Program-made: the position numbers and the translations under genes
Notes under the pieces: model-generated
The model's database searches: none
What the model was told of the DNA's origin: nothing
The model's input: only the letters and a program-made list of their open reading frames with translations
NCBI GenBank assembly: GCA_020635455.1
Contig: JACJZT010000003.1
Span: 124,001 to 188,000, forward strand
Source of the DNA: Flavobacteriales bacterium
GTDB lineage: Bacteria; Bacteroidota; Bacteroidia; NS11-12g; UBA9320
Length of the DNA stretch: 64,000 bases
Reading direction: 5' to 3'
In this document: one piece after another, positions 9,428 through 20,500 of the stretch
How positions within the stretch are numbered: the first letter of the stretch is position 1
Layout of the letters: every line of letters starts with the position of its first letter

Positions 9428-9793
9428 CTGTATTTTTAAAATAAAGTAAATCGTACTTAAACAAGGGACGTTATTTGAATGGATATTAACTTAAAATAAT
9501 TATGGCCGTGTTAAGGGCTCTTGCCTGTTAATTAATTGAATACAATTACTAAAAACCAAAAGATAGAATTCGGTGAAAATTTTACCGTAACCCGGGTTCT
9601 TGTCAATCCTCTACCTCCACGGAAAGAATTTAATAGAGAATGAGAATAATTTTACAACTTTATTTATTGCAATGACTGCCTTAAAGGATAACCGTAAAAA
9701 TTGATTTCAGCTTCAATTCTGTAACCTTTATGTTTCTCAACGAACCTAATTTGGTAAGGGTTGTCCATAGCTAATTGCAGAAAACGATGGTGG
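9428..9793. other. Gene-poor gap with a possible 34-codon remnant on the minus strand
   Basis: No convincing gene is present. On the minus strand an ATG at 9768 opens a 34-codon frame ending at 9664 whose translation (MDNPYQIRFVEKHKGYRIEA, then EINFYGYPLRQSLQ) looks more protein-like than random AT-rich sequence. The frame is open further upstream, through the ahcY terminator, back to a stop next to the ahcY end. It could be a decayed gene end or chance. Nothing else is recognised in the gap. Confidence 0.25.
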
Positions 9794-9831
9794 TATAAAA
9801 AAACCGTCCCTGAAAATTTCAAAGACGGTTT
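9794..9831 (-). terminator. Terminator after ahcY
   Basis: AAACCGTC (9801-9808) pairs with GACGGTTT (9824-9831). Read on the minus strand, the hairpin is followed by a seven-T run and lies about 20 bases beyond the ahcY stop. Confidence 0.85.
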
Positions 9832-9852
9832 TTGTGTGAGAATATTTTAGAA

Positions 9853-11166
9853 TTAATATCTGTAAGTCTCTGATTTAAATGGACCCTGCACATCAACTCC
9901 GATATATTTTGCCTGATCGGGCGTAAGGGTCGTAAGTTCGGCGCCTACATGCTGAAGGTGCAATTTGGCAACTTTTTCATCGAGATGTTTTGGTAAAACA
10001 TATACCTTATTTTCATAATTGCCGCTGTTGTTCCACAATTCAATTTGTGCAAGAGTTTGATTGGTAAATGAATTTGACATTACGAATGAAGGATGCCCCA
10101 TTCCAACACCAAGGTTAACCAATCGACCTTCGGCTAGAAGAATCACCTCTTTGCCCCCAACATTATAAACATCTACCTGTGGCTTTACCGTGTACTTGGT
10201 GCTTCCATAGTTCTTGTTAAGGTATGCAACATCGATCTCATTATCGAAATGCCCGATATTACAAACAATGGCCTTGTCTTTCATCATTTCAAAATGTTTA
10301 CCCTGAACGATGTTATAATTTCCTGTGGCCGTAACAATGATGTTACACTCAGGAATTGCATTTTCCAATAATCTTACTTCATACCCATCCATTGCTGCCT
10401 GTAGTGCACATATTGGATCGATTTCGGTAACCATAACCCTGACCCCGGCGTTTCTCAGACTATCAGCACTTCCTTTTCCAACATCACCATATCCGCAAAC
10501 TACGGCAACCTTTCCGGCCAGCATCAGGTCTGTCCCTCTTCGAATGGCATCTACAAGTGATTCCTTGCAGCCATACTTATTGTCGAATTTTGATTTGGTA
10601 ACCGAATCGTTCACGTTAATTGCAGGCATTGGAAGTGTTCCATTTTTTACTCTATCGTGCAAACGCAGCACTCCTGTTGTGGTTTCTTCACTCAACCCTT
10701 TAATTCCTTTGACCAACTCAGGGTATTTATCCAATACCATATTGGTAAGGTCCCCACCATCGTCAAGGATCATATTAAGTGGTTCGTTGTTTTCAAATGC
10801 AAATAAGGTTTGTTCAATGCACCAGTCGAATTCCTGCTCATTCATACCCTTCCATGCATAAACAGGAATTCCAGCTTCAGCTATGGCAGCAGCTGCGTGG
10901 TCCTGAGTTGAAAAAATGTTGCAGGAAGACCAGCTAACCTGAGCACCCAGTTCAATCAGGGTTTCAATTAAAACTGCAGTTTGAATGGTCATATGTAAAC
11001 ATCCTGCAATGCGAGCACCTTTTAAAGGCTTAGAATCCCTGAACTCTTCTCTTAAACTCATCAGACCGGGCATTTCTGCTTCGGCTAATTTAATTTCCAT
11101 TCGTCCCCACTGGGCAAGACTTAAATCTTTTACTTTGTGTTTCAATGTAGTAGTTTGTGTTGTCAT
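9853..11166 (-). CDS. ahcY: S-adenosylhomocysteine hydrolase
   Basis: Cytosolic NAD-dependent enzyme that splits S-adenosylhomocysteine to adenosine and homocysteine and so keeps methylation reactions running. Family marks include the N-terminal [10 protein letters not shown], the [18 protein letters not shown] stretch, the NAD-binding Rossmann loop [12 protein letters not shown], and the C-terminal [18 protein letters not shown]. The frame can be extended to a TTG at 11181, but that codon lies inside a perfect -7 promoter box (11179-11186), so the ATG at 11166 is chosen, giving 437 residues, the usual bacterial length. It is transcribed away from the bacilliredoxin gene. Confidence 0.97.
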   Translation of the reverse strand: MTTQTTTLKHKVKDLSLAQWGRMEIKLAEAEMPGLMSLREEFRDSKPLKGARIAGCLHMTIQTAVLIETLIELGAQVSWSSCNIFSTQDHAAAAIAEAGIPVYAWKGMNEQEFDWCIEQTLFAFENNEPLNMILDDGGDLTNMVLDKYPELVKGIKGLSEETTTGVLRLHDRVKNGTLPMPAINVNDSVTKSKFDNKYGCKESLVDAIRRGTDLMLAGKVAVVCGYGDVGKGSADSLRNAGVRVMVTEIDPICALQAAMDGYEVRLLENAIPECNIIVTATGNYNIVQGKHFEMMKDKAIVCNIGHFDNEIDVAYLNKNYGSTKYTVKPQVDVYNVGGKEVILLAEGRLVNLGVGMGHPSFVMSNSFTNQTLAQIELWNNSGNYENKVYVLPKHLDEKVAKLHLQHVGAELTTLTPDQAKYIGVDVQGPFKSETYRY

Positions 11167-11178
11167 TTTAATATTTTG

Positions 11179-11186
11179 CAAAGGTA
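11179..11186 (-). promoter_or_regulatory. -7 promoter element of ahcY
   Basis: On the minus strand TACCTTTG matches TAnnTTTG exactly and ends 12 bases before the ATG at 11166. It overlaps the alternative TTG start, which supports the shorter protein. No clear -33 TTTG is seen. Confidence 0.55.
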
Positions 11187-11256
11187 TGAAATTAAATATT
11201 AATACATTATATCAGTTTTTCTTATTCTTCAAAACCAAAAATGGCCTTAATTGTTT

Positions 11257-11264
11257 TAACTTTG
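11257..11264 (+). promoter_or_regulatory. -7 promoter element of the bacilliredoxin gene
   Basis: TAACTTTG matches the consensus exactly and ends 13 bases before the ATG at 11278. Together with the element at 11179 it makes a compact divergent promoter region of about 110 bases. Confidence 0.5.
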
Positions 11265-11277
11265 TAAAAAATTTGAT

Positions 11278-11694
11278 ATGCCATACCCAGAAATGCTAGT
11301 TACCCCTATGAGGGCAGAATTAACCAATAACGGTTTTGAAGAATTGAAAAGTGCTGAAGAAGTAGATTCAGTTTTTAATCATAACACGGGGACCATGTTA
11401 CTGGTGGTCAATTCTGTTTGTGGATGTGCTGCCGGTGCATGCCGTCCGGGTGTTCTTCATTCACTTCAGGGCGATAAAAAACCTGAAAAACTTTTCACAG
11501 TTTTTGCCGGTCAGGATATTGAAGCAGTTCAAAAGGCAAGAGAAAACCTATTGCCCTACCCCCCTTCTAGTCCTTCAATTGCCCTTTTCAAAGATGGAAA
11601 GCTGGTACACATGATCGAAAGACACAGCATTGAAGGAAGAACCGCGCAGATGATCTCTGACAATCTCCGATCCGCTTACCAGAGCTTTTGCTAA
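11278..11694 (+). CDS. Bacilliredoxin BrxA/BrxB family protein
   Basis: Small thioredoxin-fold protein of the YphP/YqiW family; in Bacillus these remove bacillithiol from mixed disulfides on proteins. The family start PYPEMLVTPMRAELTNNGF is intact and the active-site motif appears as SVCGCAAGACRPG, with the CGC pair near residue 50. At 138 residues it has the usual length. Whether this organism makes bacillithiol cannot be seen here, so a more general thiol-disulfide role is possible. It diverges from ahcY, a fitting neighbour for sulfur and thiol metabolism, though that link is inference. Confidence 0.88.
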   Translation: MPYPEMLVTPMRAELTNNGFEELKSAEEVDSVFNHNTGTMLLVVNSVCGCAAGACRPGVLHSLQGDKKPEKLFTVFAGQDIEAVQKARENLLPYPPSSPSIALFKDGKLVHMIERHSIEGRTAQMISDNLRSAYQSFC

Positions 11695-11783
11695 AAAGTT
11701 TGCTGACGCAACAAGGCATTGTTTGGCCCTAAATTTCAGACACATTCTGAAATATTCTTAAGGTAATCTATACCTATCCTTAC

Positions 11784-11853
11784 AACACATTCGTTCATTA
11801 TTTACCTAAACTGCTTTTGAGGTATTTAAGTGTAAATTCTTAATGAATGTGTT
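11784..11853 (+). repeat. Inverted repeat spanning the leader of the 11854 gene
   Basis: AACACATTCGTTCATTA (11784-11800) can pair with TAATGAATGTGTT (11841-11853): two blocks of 7 and 6 matched bases with a four-base bulge, and a 40-base loop between the arms. The right arm ends at the base directly before the ATG. It could be a leader hairpin that hides the start, or two half-sites for a regulator. Confidence 0.4.
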
Positions 11854-12957
11854 ATGGAAAAATCAATTAAAATTTATCTGCTGTTATCTGCCGTATTGTG
11901 CATGAATTTTTTATTAAAGGCTCAGGAATGGCAGGAGTTTAGAATGAAAGGCAACGAATGCAGGACCTTCATTACCAATGGGAATTCCAGAATAATTGTA
12001 CAGGCAGGTACGTTTATTGAAGATCAAAATAAATATACAGGACCGATTACAATATTATTTAAAGAATATAAAGACCAGGTAGACTTTATTCTTGCAGGAC
12101 TGGATCTGAAATACGAAATCAATGGAAACAAAGGTTACCTTCAAAGTGGAGGTATGTTTGAAATAAAATTTGAAGTAAAAGACAAGCCTTCAGGCAGAAT
12201 TTCAATCGATAAATCAAAACCGGTAACTGTAAAACTAGCAATTGACAAGCGATTCGATGCTGCCGGACTGGAACCTTTTCAGTTTGATGCAAATAAGAAA
12301 AAATGGATAAAGAATACGCGCTTTGGACAATCAGGCAACAGTAACCGTTCCTTACCGGATGATGAACAAAAGCTTTGGCAGGATGATCCAATAACTCAAG
12401 AATTCCAAAATGGGGATTTGGACGGATACGATGATGAGTGTTACACAATACAGATCCCTGTTGGTAAGGATGACCCTGTAAGTTTTAAAGACACTCTGAT
12501 CTGTCCCGGCCAACGCAACAATCTTGACGACCGTTATACAGATTTTTTATCGGATCAGGTATTTAAGACCATGCAAATCAGCGAAATGGGGCTTTATAAT
12601 TTTGATAAGATCTTTAAAGAAGACAACGCCGTTCCAATGTTTGTGGATCTGAAAAACGAAAAGGGAGATCCTATAGAGCTTACCGATAAACTATATGTGG
12701 TTTATAAGAGCTCGAATACGGTAATTTACTATACATCAGCCGATCTAAAAGATAATTTTAAATTGATCCCAAGAGATGATGTAAAAATTTTCATCGTTCA
12801 GGAAGACGGGAGTTTGTATAAGTTTCCGGAAAACAAACTTAAGAGGACAGATATTCTTAAAAACAGGGATAAAATCCTTGAATTAAAACTGGATAAGGTA
12901 AAAATGACCACACTGACAAAGGAGGCTTTTGCAATGGCCACTGGATTAACCCCATAA
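11854..12957 (+). CDS. Exported protein of unknown function
   Basis: 367 residues with a signal peptide ending near LLKAQ (residue 23). The N-terminal region (residues about 45-130) has the pattern VQAGTFIEDQNKYTGPITIL followed by GGMFEIKFE, which resembles a beta-sandwich module common in Bacteroidota envelope proteins, where an aliphatic core is followed by a statement about inserted and total value; I cannot name a Pfam family with certainty. The remainder is charged and rich in Asp and Lys, with no helices crossing the membrane and no T9SS tail. The next gene starts 10 bases later, so the two are likely co-transcribed. A large inverted repeat spans its leader. Confidence 0.7.
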   Translation: MEKSIKIYLLLSAVLCMNFLLKAQEWQEFRMKGNECRTFITNGNSRIIVQAGTFIEDQNKYTGPITILFKEYKDQVDFILAGLDLKYEINGNKGYLQSGGMFEIKFEVKDKPSGRISIDKSKPVTVKLAIDKRFDAAGLEPFQFDANKKKWIKNTRFGQSGNSNRSLPDDEQKLWQDDPITQEFQNGDLDGYDDECYTIQIPVGKDDPVSFKDTLICPGQRNNLDDRYTDFLSDQVFKTMQISEMGLYNFDKIFKEDNAVPMFVDLKNEKGDPIELTDKLYVVYKSSNTVIYYTSADLKDNFKLIPRDDVKIFIVQEDGSLYKFPENKLKRTDILKNRDKILELKLDKVKMTTLTKEAFAMATGLTP

Positions 12958-12967
12958 GGTTACGATT

Positions 12968-13612
12968 ATGAATAGGTATATTTTAATATTTCTTACAGCT
13001 TTCCTCCCGCTTTTTGGATATGGTCAATCGGCCGGTTATTTGAGCGAATTAAATCACTATCGCATTCATCTGAATAACAGGACAAACAAGCACCTGATCT
13101 CCGTATCATCACTATTGCTCGAAGGCTTTTCAAATGGTAAATTCAATAGCTATTATCCATTGGCGCTTGAAAACCAATTGAATTTTGGGGACTTCCTGAA
13201 ACATTTCGACTGGTCTGAACCTATGTATCTTGAAGATGATCATTGTGGTGAACACTATTTTAACAATTCTGTATACAAAACACTTTTTTCAAAATTCAAT
13301 ACGCATATAGATTATTACGAATCGAACCATTATGAACTTTCATCTCAACGGGTAATAAGGAAAGTTGAATTTATACAACTTATATATACCACTTCAATAT
13401 ATGGAAGAACATATAACTTCAAAGGCCCGGTGTTCAGAATGGATGAGATCCGGAATTCGATTTTCCTTAATATTACTTCTTCAACTGCAGAAAAAAAGAG
13501 CCTTGGATTTATTTTTGATCAGGCAATTTTTACCGCTGTTGAAATTGCTAAAGGCAATACTTTTAACAGTGAAGATCACAACAACAGGGAGAATGACTTT
13601 GGTGAACGTTAA
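12968..13612 (+). CDS. Exported protein of unknown function, faintly GldN-like
   Basis: 214 residues with a clear signal peptide (MNRYILIFLTAFLPLFGYGQ). The mature part contains VSSLLLEGFSNGKFNSYYPL and, later, RVIRKVEFIQLIYTTSIYGR. The order and spacing of these two stretches faintly recall the periplasmic T9SS component GldN, where a similar segment is followed by a region binding its partner GldM. The similarity is impressionistic and the usual gldKLM neighbours are absent, so I leave the function open. It lies 10 bases after the preceding exported-protein gene and ahead of a lipoprotein gene. Confidence 0.65.
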   Translation: MNRYILIFLTAFLPLFGYGQSAGYLSELNHYRIHLNNRTNKHLISVSSLLLEGFSNGKFNSYYPLALENQLNFGDFLKHFDWSEPMYLEDDHCGEHYFNNSVYKTLFSKFNTHIDYYESNHYELSSQRVIRKVEFIQLIYTTSIYGRTYNFKGPVFRMDEIRNSIFLNITSSTAEKKSLGFIFDQAIFTAVEIAKGNTFNSEDHNNRENDFGER

Positions 13613-13707
13613 AAGCGACGATGTTTTGCTCCGATAAAATTCTTAATGCCGTAGGTTAAAAATGTTTGGGATTGGTTAATTTTGGCAATCTCAATCCGTA
13701 CACACAA

Positions 13708-14277
13708 ATGAACGTGCAAAAGAACAGGACAAACTTTAATTATATTCACCTTGTTGTATACGTGGTATTATGGTCAGGTATTACCGGATGTTCGAAAAGT
13801 AGCGACCCTATAACCACCAATTCTAACAATGACTTTGTTACTACCATACGACTTGAACTGAGAGATTCGGCAAGTGGCGTACAATTCAATTACTATTATC
13901 GAAATCCGGAAGGCACAAAAGGAAACATGCCTTTACAATGGGATTCAATGCTACTTGATACTCAAAGAACCTATTATACCACAGTGTTTTATTTAAATGA
14001 ATCCAACCCGAATGCTATCGTGAACATAAATACGAGGATCCTCAATAATAAAAAGGATTATTTAATTTGTTATAACGACAGCGCAACCGGAATAGATGTA
14101 ATACCGGTTGACACAGACGATAATTACCCGATTGGGATAAGTACAAAGTGGTATACAAAAAATACAGCCGTAGGTAACATTGACATTTTGTTAAAACATC
14201 AACCCGGTATTAAGAACGGAGATTGCAGCCCGGGAGAGATCGAAGAGTCGATCCGATTTAACCTAAAAATAAGATAG
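13708..14277 (+). CDS. Lipoprotein resembling the TonB-receptor-associated periplasmic family
   Basis: An ATG at 13708 gives a hydrophobic leader and a lipobox GITGC, so the product should be lipid-anchored; a longer frame from 13666 lacks a leader-like start. The mature part (TTIRLELRDS, then YYYRNPEG, then TYYTTVFYLNESNP) resembles the small lipoproteins annotated in Flavobacteria as type 1 periplasmic binding fold proteins, which usually sit beside a TonB-dependent receptor. No such receptor lies here. About 189 residues, complete. The C-terminus is followed by a terminator. Function is inferred only by resemblance. Confidence 0.65.
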   Translation: MNVQKNRTNFNYIHLVVYVVLWSGITGCSKSSDPITTNSNNDFVTTIRLELRDSASGVQFNYYYRNPEGTKGNMPLQWDSMLLDTQRTYYTTVFYLNESNPNAIVNINTRILNNKKDYLICYNDSATGIDVIPVDTDDNYPIGISTKWYTKNTAVGNIDILLKHQPGIKNGDCSPGEIEESIRFNLKIR

Positions 14278-14310
14278 ATCCAAAATTGGTTTGTTAATGT
14301 ATTTCAAATA

Positions 14311-14350
14311 ATACTATTGCTTAATAATCAATAGTATAGATTCTTTTTTT
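14311..14350 (+). terminator. Terminator between the lipoprotein gene and the giant operon
   Basis: ATACTATTG (14311-14319) pairs with CAATAGTAT (14329-14337) and a T-rich run follows at 14341-14350. The stem is AT-rich, so the terminator may be weak. It separates the upstream cluster from the giant-protein operon. Confidence 0.65.
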
Positions 14351-14459
14351 AAGTATTTCCTTTGGTTTTGACATGAACCGGAAACGATACCTGACGAATA
14401 TCAGGAACTATTAAATATCCTTTAGGAACAAACTTCTGTTTATTTAATTCTTTTTTTTC

Positions 14460-14467
14460 TAAATTCG
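14460..14467 (+). promoter_or_regulatory. Possible -7 element of the giant operon
   Basis: TAAATTCG is one mismatch from TAnnTTTG and lies 37 bases before the ATG at 14505. The same variant box precedes the glycosyltransferase gene at 3500. It follows a T-rich stretch and the terminator at 14311. Confidence 0.3.
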
Positions 14468-14504
14468 AAAAATTAACGAATTACCGACATAATTATTGCC
14501 TGAT

Positions 14505-17500
14505 ATGAAAAAAAAATATACTCAATTTCTTTTAAATCTCATTTTAACGGTTGTTTTTGGTTTTGGTGTTTTAGGTGCACAGGGCCAAAGCATTGATACG
14601 GTTTTATTTGATTACGATGATTACTTTGGTTGTACTGCCTGCGGCGACGGTGTACAAATCGCGTCAACGGGAACGAAGGACTCCCTGGTGGATGCGACCC
14701 CATCCAATGAATATGTAGCTGCCCTAAAAGTAAAGGTCAAACTTTTCACTTGTTATTCAGGCAATCTTTACCTTTTGCTAAATGGTGTGAAAGTAGATAG
14801 TGTTGCTTCCATTTATAATTGCTTTTGTAATGCTTGTGATTCGCTGGAATTCAACATCAGTGGCGCAGACATTGACAAATATTACAATCACGGGCAAAAA
14901 AACGTTTTTAGGGTTGTGCCTGCCTCAGGGTCTACCACTTTATATTTTGACAGGAGCATCATTTTTATTACCCGAAACACAAGGATCAATTACGATGCAG
15001 CCATCACAGGTGTTGATTCTCCATCGGTCAGGACCTGTGCAGGTTCAAAAAATATCGTTGTTGAAATCGCAAATAAAGGCAGATTGCCCTTTACCGGGCT
15101 TGATGTTTTATGGACCTGGAATGGAGCAGCCCAAAGTACTGTTACCTATTCGGGAACACTGGATACCCTTAATGGTTCCGGTGTAAACCGGGCTAAGATT
15201 ACCCTGGGTTCAAAAACCTTTACGGTGGGCAAACAGGATACCCTTGTTGCCTGGAGTAAAGATCCCGGTGGAATCACGGACTCGCTAAATTTCAACGATA
15301 CCATACGGCAGATCTTTAACGGTTCCTATAAAGATACCATCACAGTTGGAGGTTCTTCTCCGGATTTCAGCAACATTCAGTCAGCAGTAAACGCACTGAT
15401 GCAATTTGGGGTTTGTGGACCTACTTATGTTAGTATTCGACCCGGCAGTTATAATGAACAAATAAGCATTGGCCCCATACCGGGAGCAAGCACTTCCAGC
15501 ATGGTTAAGTTCTTTGCGTCAAACGGTGACAGCTCTTCGGTTAGTATAAATTTCTCTGCAAATAGTACGAACAGACATGTCGTACAATTTCTTAATGCAA
15601 ACAACATTGTTTTTGAGAGGCTGACCATTGAAGCTTTGAATTCAAGTTATCCATATACTGTATATTTATTTGACTTTCTTAAAGATCTCTATTTCAAAAA
15701 CTGTCATTTTATAGGATCAACCATAAGCTCCTCCAGTACTAATTACTCAAATGTTTTTTATACATATTCAAACAGCTTTGCGAAGACGGAGAATCTTAAC
15801 TTCGTGAATTGTCAGTTTTCACATGGCTCTCATGGAATATATCTCGGTGCAAGTTCATCCAATAAGTTAAAGGGACTTAACATCAGAAACTGCGTTTTCA
15901 GGGACCAATATTATATGAACACTCGATTCCATAATTTAAATGAGCTAAACATTGATAACAGTATTTTTGAAAGAAGCGCTTCAACCAGTTCGGGTTATGG
16001 CATTTATATAAGTGGAAGTGACGATTCTGTCAGGATCACAAACAACAGAATTATTCAACTTGGAGGATGTTATTCCGGAATTTACGTAGGAAATTGTTAC
16101 GGAACCTCTAACCGCAGAAACCTGATAGCCAATAATTTCATTACGGCATTTACAAGCGGAACGAGCTATTATAATGTTTATCTGTATTATTCCACCTTTT
16201 TCGATATTTTTAACAATAATCTTTATCAGGCAACAACAAATACTTCTGCTTCCAATTTGTATACTCAGGATGGAAGTAATAACCGCCTTTGCAATAACAT
16301 ATTGGTCTCGAATAACGGTAGCCGGCCTTTCATAATCAGTAATTCGGGTAGCAGCACCTTTGAATTATCAGACAATAATGATTTTTTCAATTCTAATGGA
16401 AACTTAGGTAATTGGGAAGGTAAAAACATCATATCTCTTTCTGACCTTCATGCCCAGGGGCATGACTCAAATTCGGTTGCGGTCGATCCCAATTATTCAA
16501 GCAACACAGATCTGCATGTTTATCATGTTGACCTGGATGGCAAAGCCAAACCTTTTTCACAGGTCACTTACGACATCGATGGACAGATGAGAAACTCAAG
16601 CACTCCGGATATTGGTGCCGATGAGTTTAAACTCAGAAAACTCGACGCAGGCTTAACAGAAGTTGCCAAAGTACTCGCAGACACGCAATGTGTGAAGGTG
16701 GTGCTGAAAAATTTTGGTGATACTACCATCACTTCAACTACAATAAATTGGGTTTTCAGAGGCGCTTCACAATCGCCAAAAAGCTGGACCGGCTCTTTGG
16801 CCAAAGGCGATACAACCTATGTTTGTTTAGGAACATTTGTTTTCCATAAAGACAGTGCCTATGAATTGCTTGCATGGACTTCGGCGCCTAACGGAGGTGT
16901 TGATTCAATACCAACCAACGATACGACCTATTCTTTATTTTATCCGGCCATGAACGGTATTTATACCATTGGTGGCAGCAGTCCGGATTTTTCTACTTTC
17001 AGTGCGGCGGTTGCTGCTCTTAACAAGGCCGGAATAAAAGATTCTGTTAAATTTCTTGTCAGGAACGGTACCTATACTGAACAAATCTCCATAGGCGACA
17101 TTCTTTGTGCCGACCACAAAAACTCAGTCATATTTGAGTCCGAAAGTGGCGACAGCAGCCTGGTAATATTGGAATACGGCTCGTCATCTTCTTCGAAAAA
17201 TTATGTGGTTGAATTAACTAAAGCAACGGGAATAACTTTCAGGCACCTGACCTTAAGGAATTCCAGCAGTACATATAAAACCGTAGTTAACATCTCGGAA
17301 TACATTAATAATATCTGCTTTGAACATGTTCAATTTGAAAACAACGATTCTACTTCCACAAGTTCCAGAACCTATTTAGTGAATTTTGGTAATGGAAATG
17401 CGAGTTCAGTAATTTTTGCCAATTGCTTTTTTAACCGTGGGTCTATGGCATTATATCTTTATGGTTCAAACAGACATAGCAATATTCAGATCCTTTCAAA

Positions 17501-20500
17501 TAAATTCAGAAGTCAGAGATATTATGGATTATATGCCTACAATCACGATGATCTGAAAGTTACCGGAAACGATTTCTACTATCCCAATAACTTAATGTAT
17601 GTAGCTGCTTATTTATATTACTTATCGGGAAACTGTGTTTTTTCAAATAATAAGGTATTCCTTGACGGACCCAATGCAGAATACGCAGTTTATTGTGGAA
17701 GTTACTCCTCAAACAAAGATATTTTCAGAATTTTCAACAACTTTATCACCCTATCCGGAACCAACGATGGTCAATCTTTGTATGAAGAGAGTTTAAATCC
17801 GGGGTTAGTTGCCTTCAACAACATTTTGAGCCTTTCAAGTGGTTCAGGTTCTTACAACTCGGCACTATACAATTACTCAGGTAATGTATCTTTATACAAC
17901 AACAATATAGTTCATCAAATGGGTGGTTACGCCTTTTATAATGACTATTCTTATATTTTCAGGTCGGATAATAATAATTTCTTCACGAATGGCAGTAAAT
18001 TTATATACATCGATGGAAATTATTACAGCGATTTGCCTTCATATATCAGTGGAGAAAGTTTGGATTCAAATTCAATTTCAACAGATCCGATTTTTGAAAA
18101 CAACAGAGACCTTCATGTTTCAGGAATTGCCTTAAACAAGGGTGCTATGCCTGTTTCCGGAATTATGTATGACATTGATCACGAAATGAGGGATACCTTA
18201 AATCCGGATATTGGAGCCGATGAATTCACTCCATTAACCACAGATATAGGAGTTAGCTCAATCTTAAATCCGGGAAGTTTATTCCTTGCAGATACGATCC
18301 AGGTTAAAGTGGTGATTACCAATTTCGGGGTCGATACCGTTAAATCGTTTGTAGTTCAGGCGAAGGTAAACAGTGATACACTTCCGCGAGTAAGTGTCAG
18401 TAGAAACATTGCCTCGGGAGATACAGTTCATGTAACCCTGAGTCCATATATTTTTGTTTCAAATACCTTATACGACCTATTATCGTGGACAAGTTCACCA
18501 AATGGCACCTCCGACCAGAAGGTTTCCAACGATACTTTGAGGTCTTTAAACAGAAGAACCGCCCTCTCAGGAGTTTATACCATTGGAGGCAGTTCACCGG
18601 ATTTCCCTGATTTTAAAAGTGCGGTAGCTGCCATGATCTCAGCGGGTATCATTGATTCAGTAAAATTCAAGGTACGAAGCGGAACGTATACCGAACAGAT
18701 CAGTATACCGCCAATTACAGGTGCCATGGCCAGAAACAGTATCATCTTTGAATCAGAGACCCTGGATAGTTCAGATGTTATTTTAACCTACAGTTCAACA
18801 GACTATGATACAAATTATGTTGTACAGTTTTCGGGTTGTGACGGTGTTACCTTCCGTAAAATGACCCTTGAAGCAACAAGCAACAATTATGGAACGGTAT
18901 TTAATTTCAGAGATGAATCCCTGAACATTCTCGTGTCGAACAATATGATCATTGGTCCGAATTCAACAGGATCAACCTCTGACCGGGCTTTGCTCAGATC
19001 CGATGAAGGTATACATCACAGGCTTCACATTTTAAATAACACTTTCGTAAACGGCGATATGTCAATTTATATCTATGGATACAACAGCAACCCTCCTTAT
19101 GATTACATGAACGAATTGCTGATCGCGAATAATAATTTTACAGGCCCTTATTATTATGGTATGTTATTAACCTATCTCGATTCGGTTAAAATTCATGGAA
19201 ACAACTTATTTATGGATAAATATTCCTATTCCTATGGATTTTATCTGGATGAGTTTGATCACATTATTCTTACCAACAATAAAGTTAACATGCCGGTAGG
19301 AAGATATGGATTTTATTTGTATGACCTTGGATATGGCTCTGCGTCAAACAGAGGTCTTGTAGCAAATAATTCTGCTTATGTTGCCAATAATAATACAAAT
19401 AGTTATGGGTTTTATATGAGATACTCGTATTATAATGATATTTTACACAATACCGCGAAAGTGGATAAAGGATCCAGTTCCAATTCTTATGGATTCTATT
19501 TAAGCTACGGTAGTTCTAATACTTTTTACAATAACAACATAACCAACTTTAATTCCGGCTATGCATTTTATTCGGATAATGTTTCTACCATCACAAATGC
19601 TGACCGCAACAATTACTTTACCAATGGCAGCTTGTTCAATTATAATAATGGTAACAATTACGATAAGTTAAGTGATTGGACCGCGGCTACTCAGTTAGAT
19701 TCAAACAGCATCTCCTCGGATCCTTTATTTACCTCTGTAAACGACCTTCATGCAAAAGAAATAGATCTTAACGGAAGTGCGATGTATTTCGCGCGCGTTC
19801 CATTTGATATTGACCTGGAACCCCGTGATACCCTTAATCCTGATATAGGAGCCGACGAATTCCAATTACCTTTAAACGACGCAGGTATTTCGCGCATCAT
19901 TGTTCCCAAAACACCTTTCCTTCCCGGAAATCAACAAGTAGAAGTCGTTCTGCGAAATTATGGAAACAACACATTATACACTGCTGATATAAATTGGGTA
20001 TTTAACGATACCCTTCAGACTCCTTTGTCTTGGTCTGATACTTTGGTAAGTGGCGACACCGCCCATATTAAACTTGGTTTAAAAACTTTTCTAAGGGATT
20101 CATTATACAGTTTGGTGTGTTGGTCAAGTCAACCGAATGGGACCGTCGACAGCATTGCCTATAACGATACGGCTAAGGCTTTAAATCAATATCCCGCCTT
20201 ATCAGGAGTTTACACCATTGGTGGAGCTTCTCCTGACTTTAACACTTTTGAGGATGCTGTGAATGCTATGAAGAGAGGTGGTATCTATGACTCCGTATTA
20301 TTCAATGTGCGAAATGGCACGTATACAGAACAAATCCTTATACCTTATATTAAGGGTGCTAACAGAGAAAACTCCATCATATTCCAAAGTGAACAGGGTG
20401 ATAGCAGTAAAGTGATCCTCTTGGGAACCAATTCAAGTTCTAAAAACTACACCGTATATCTTGATAGTACAAGGGGAGTTACCTTTAGAAAGATGACCCT

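Noticed and set aside
10325..10861. A 178-codon frame opposite ahcY
   Set aside because: It is the antisense shadow of a highly conserved enzyme gene; its composition (Ser, Pro, Leu rich) is typical of such shadows.
11695..11783. Possible terminator after the bacilliredoxin gene
   Set aside because: Only a very short TTGC/GCAA pairing is present and no T run follows it.
14800..15186. A 128-codon open frame inside the giant gene
   Set aside because: It is a shadow frame within a gene with strong domain evidence and shows no family motif or start signal.
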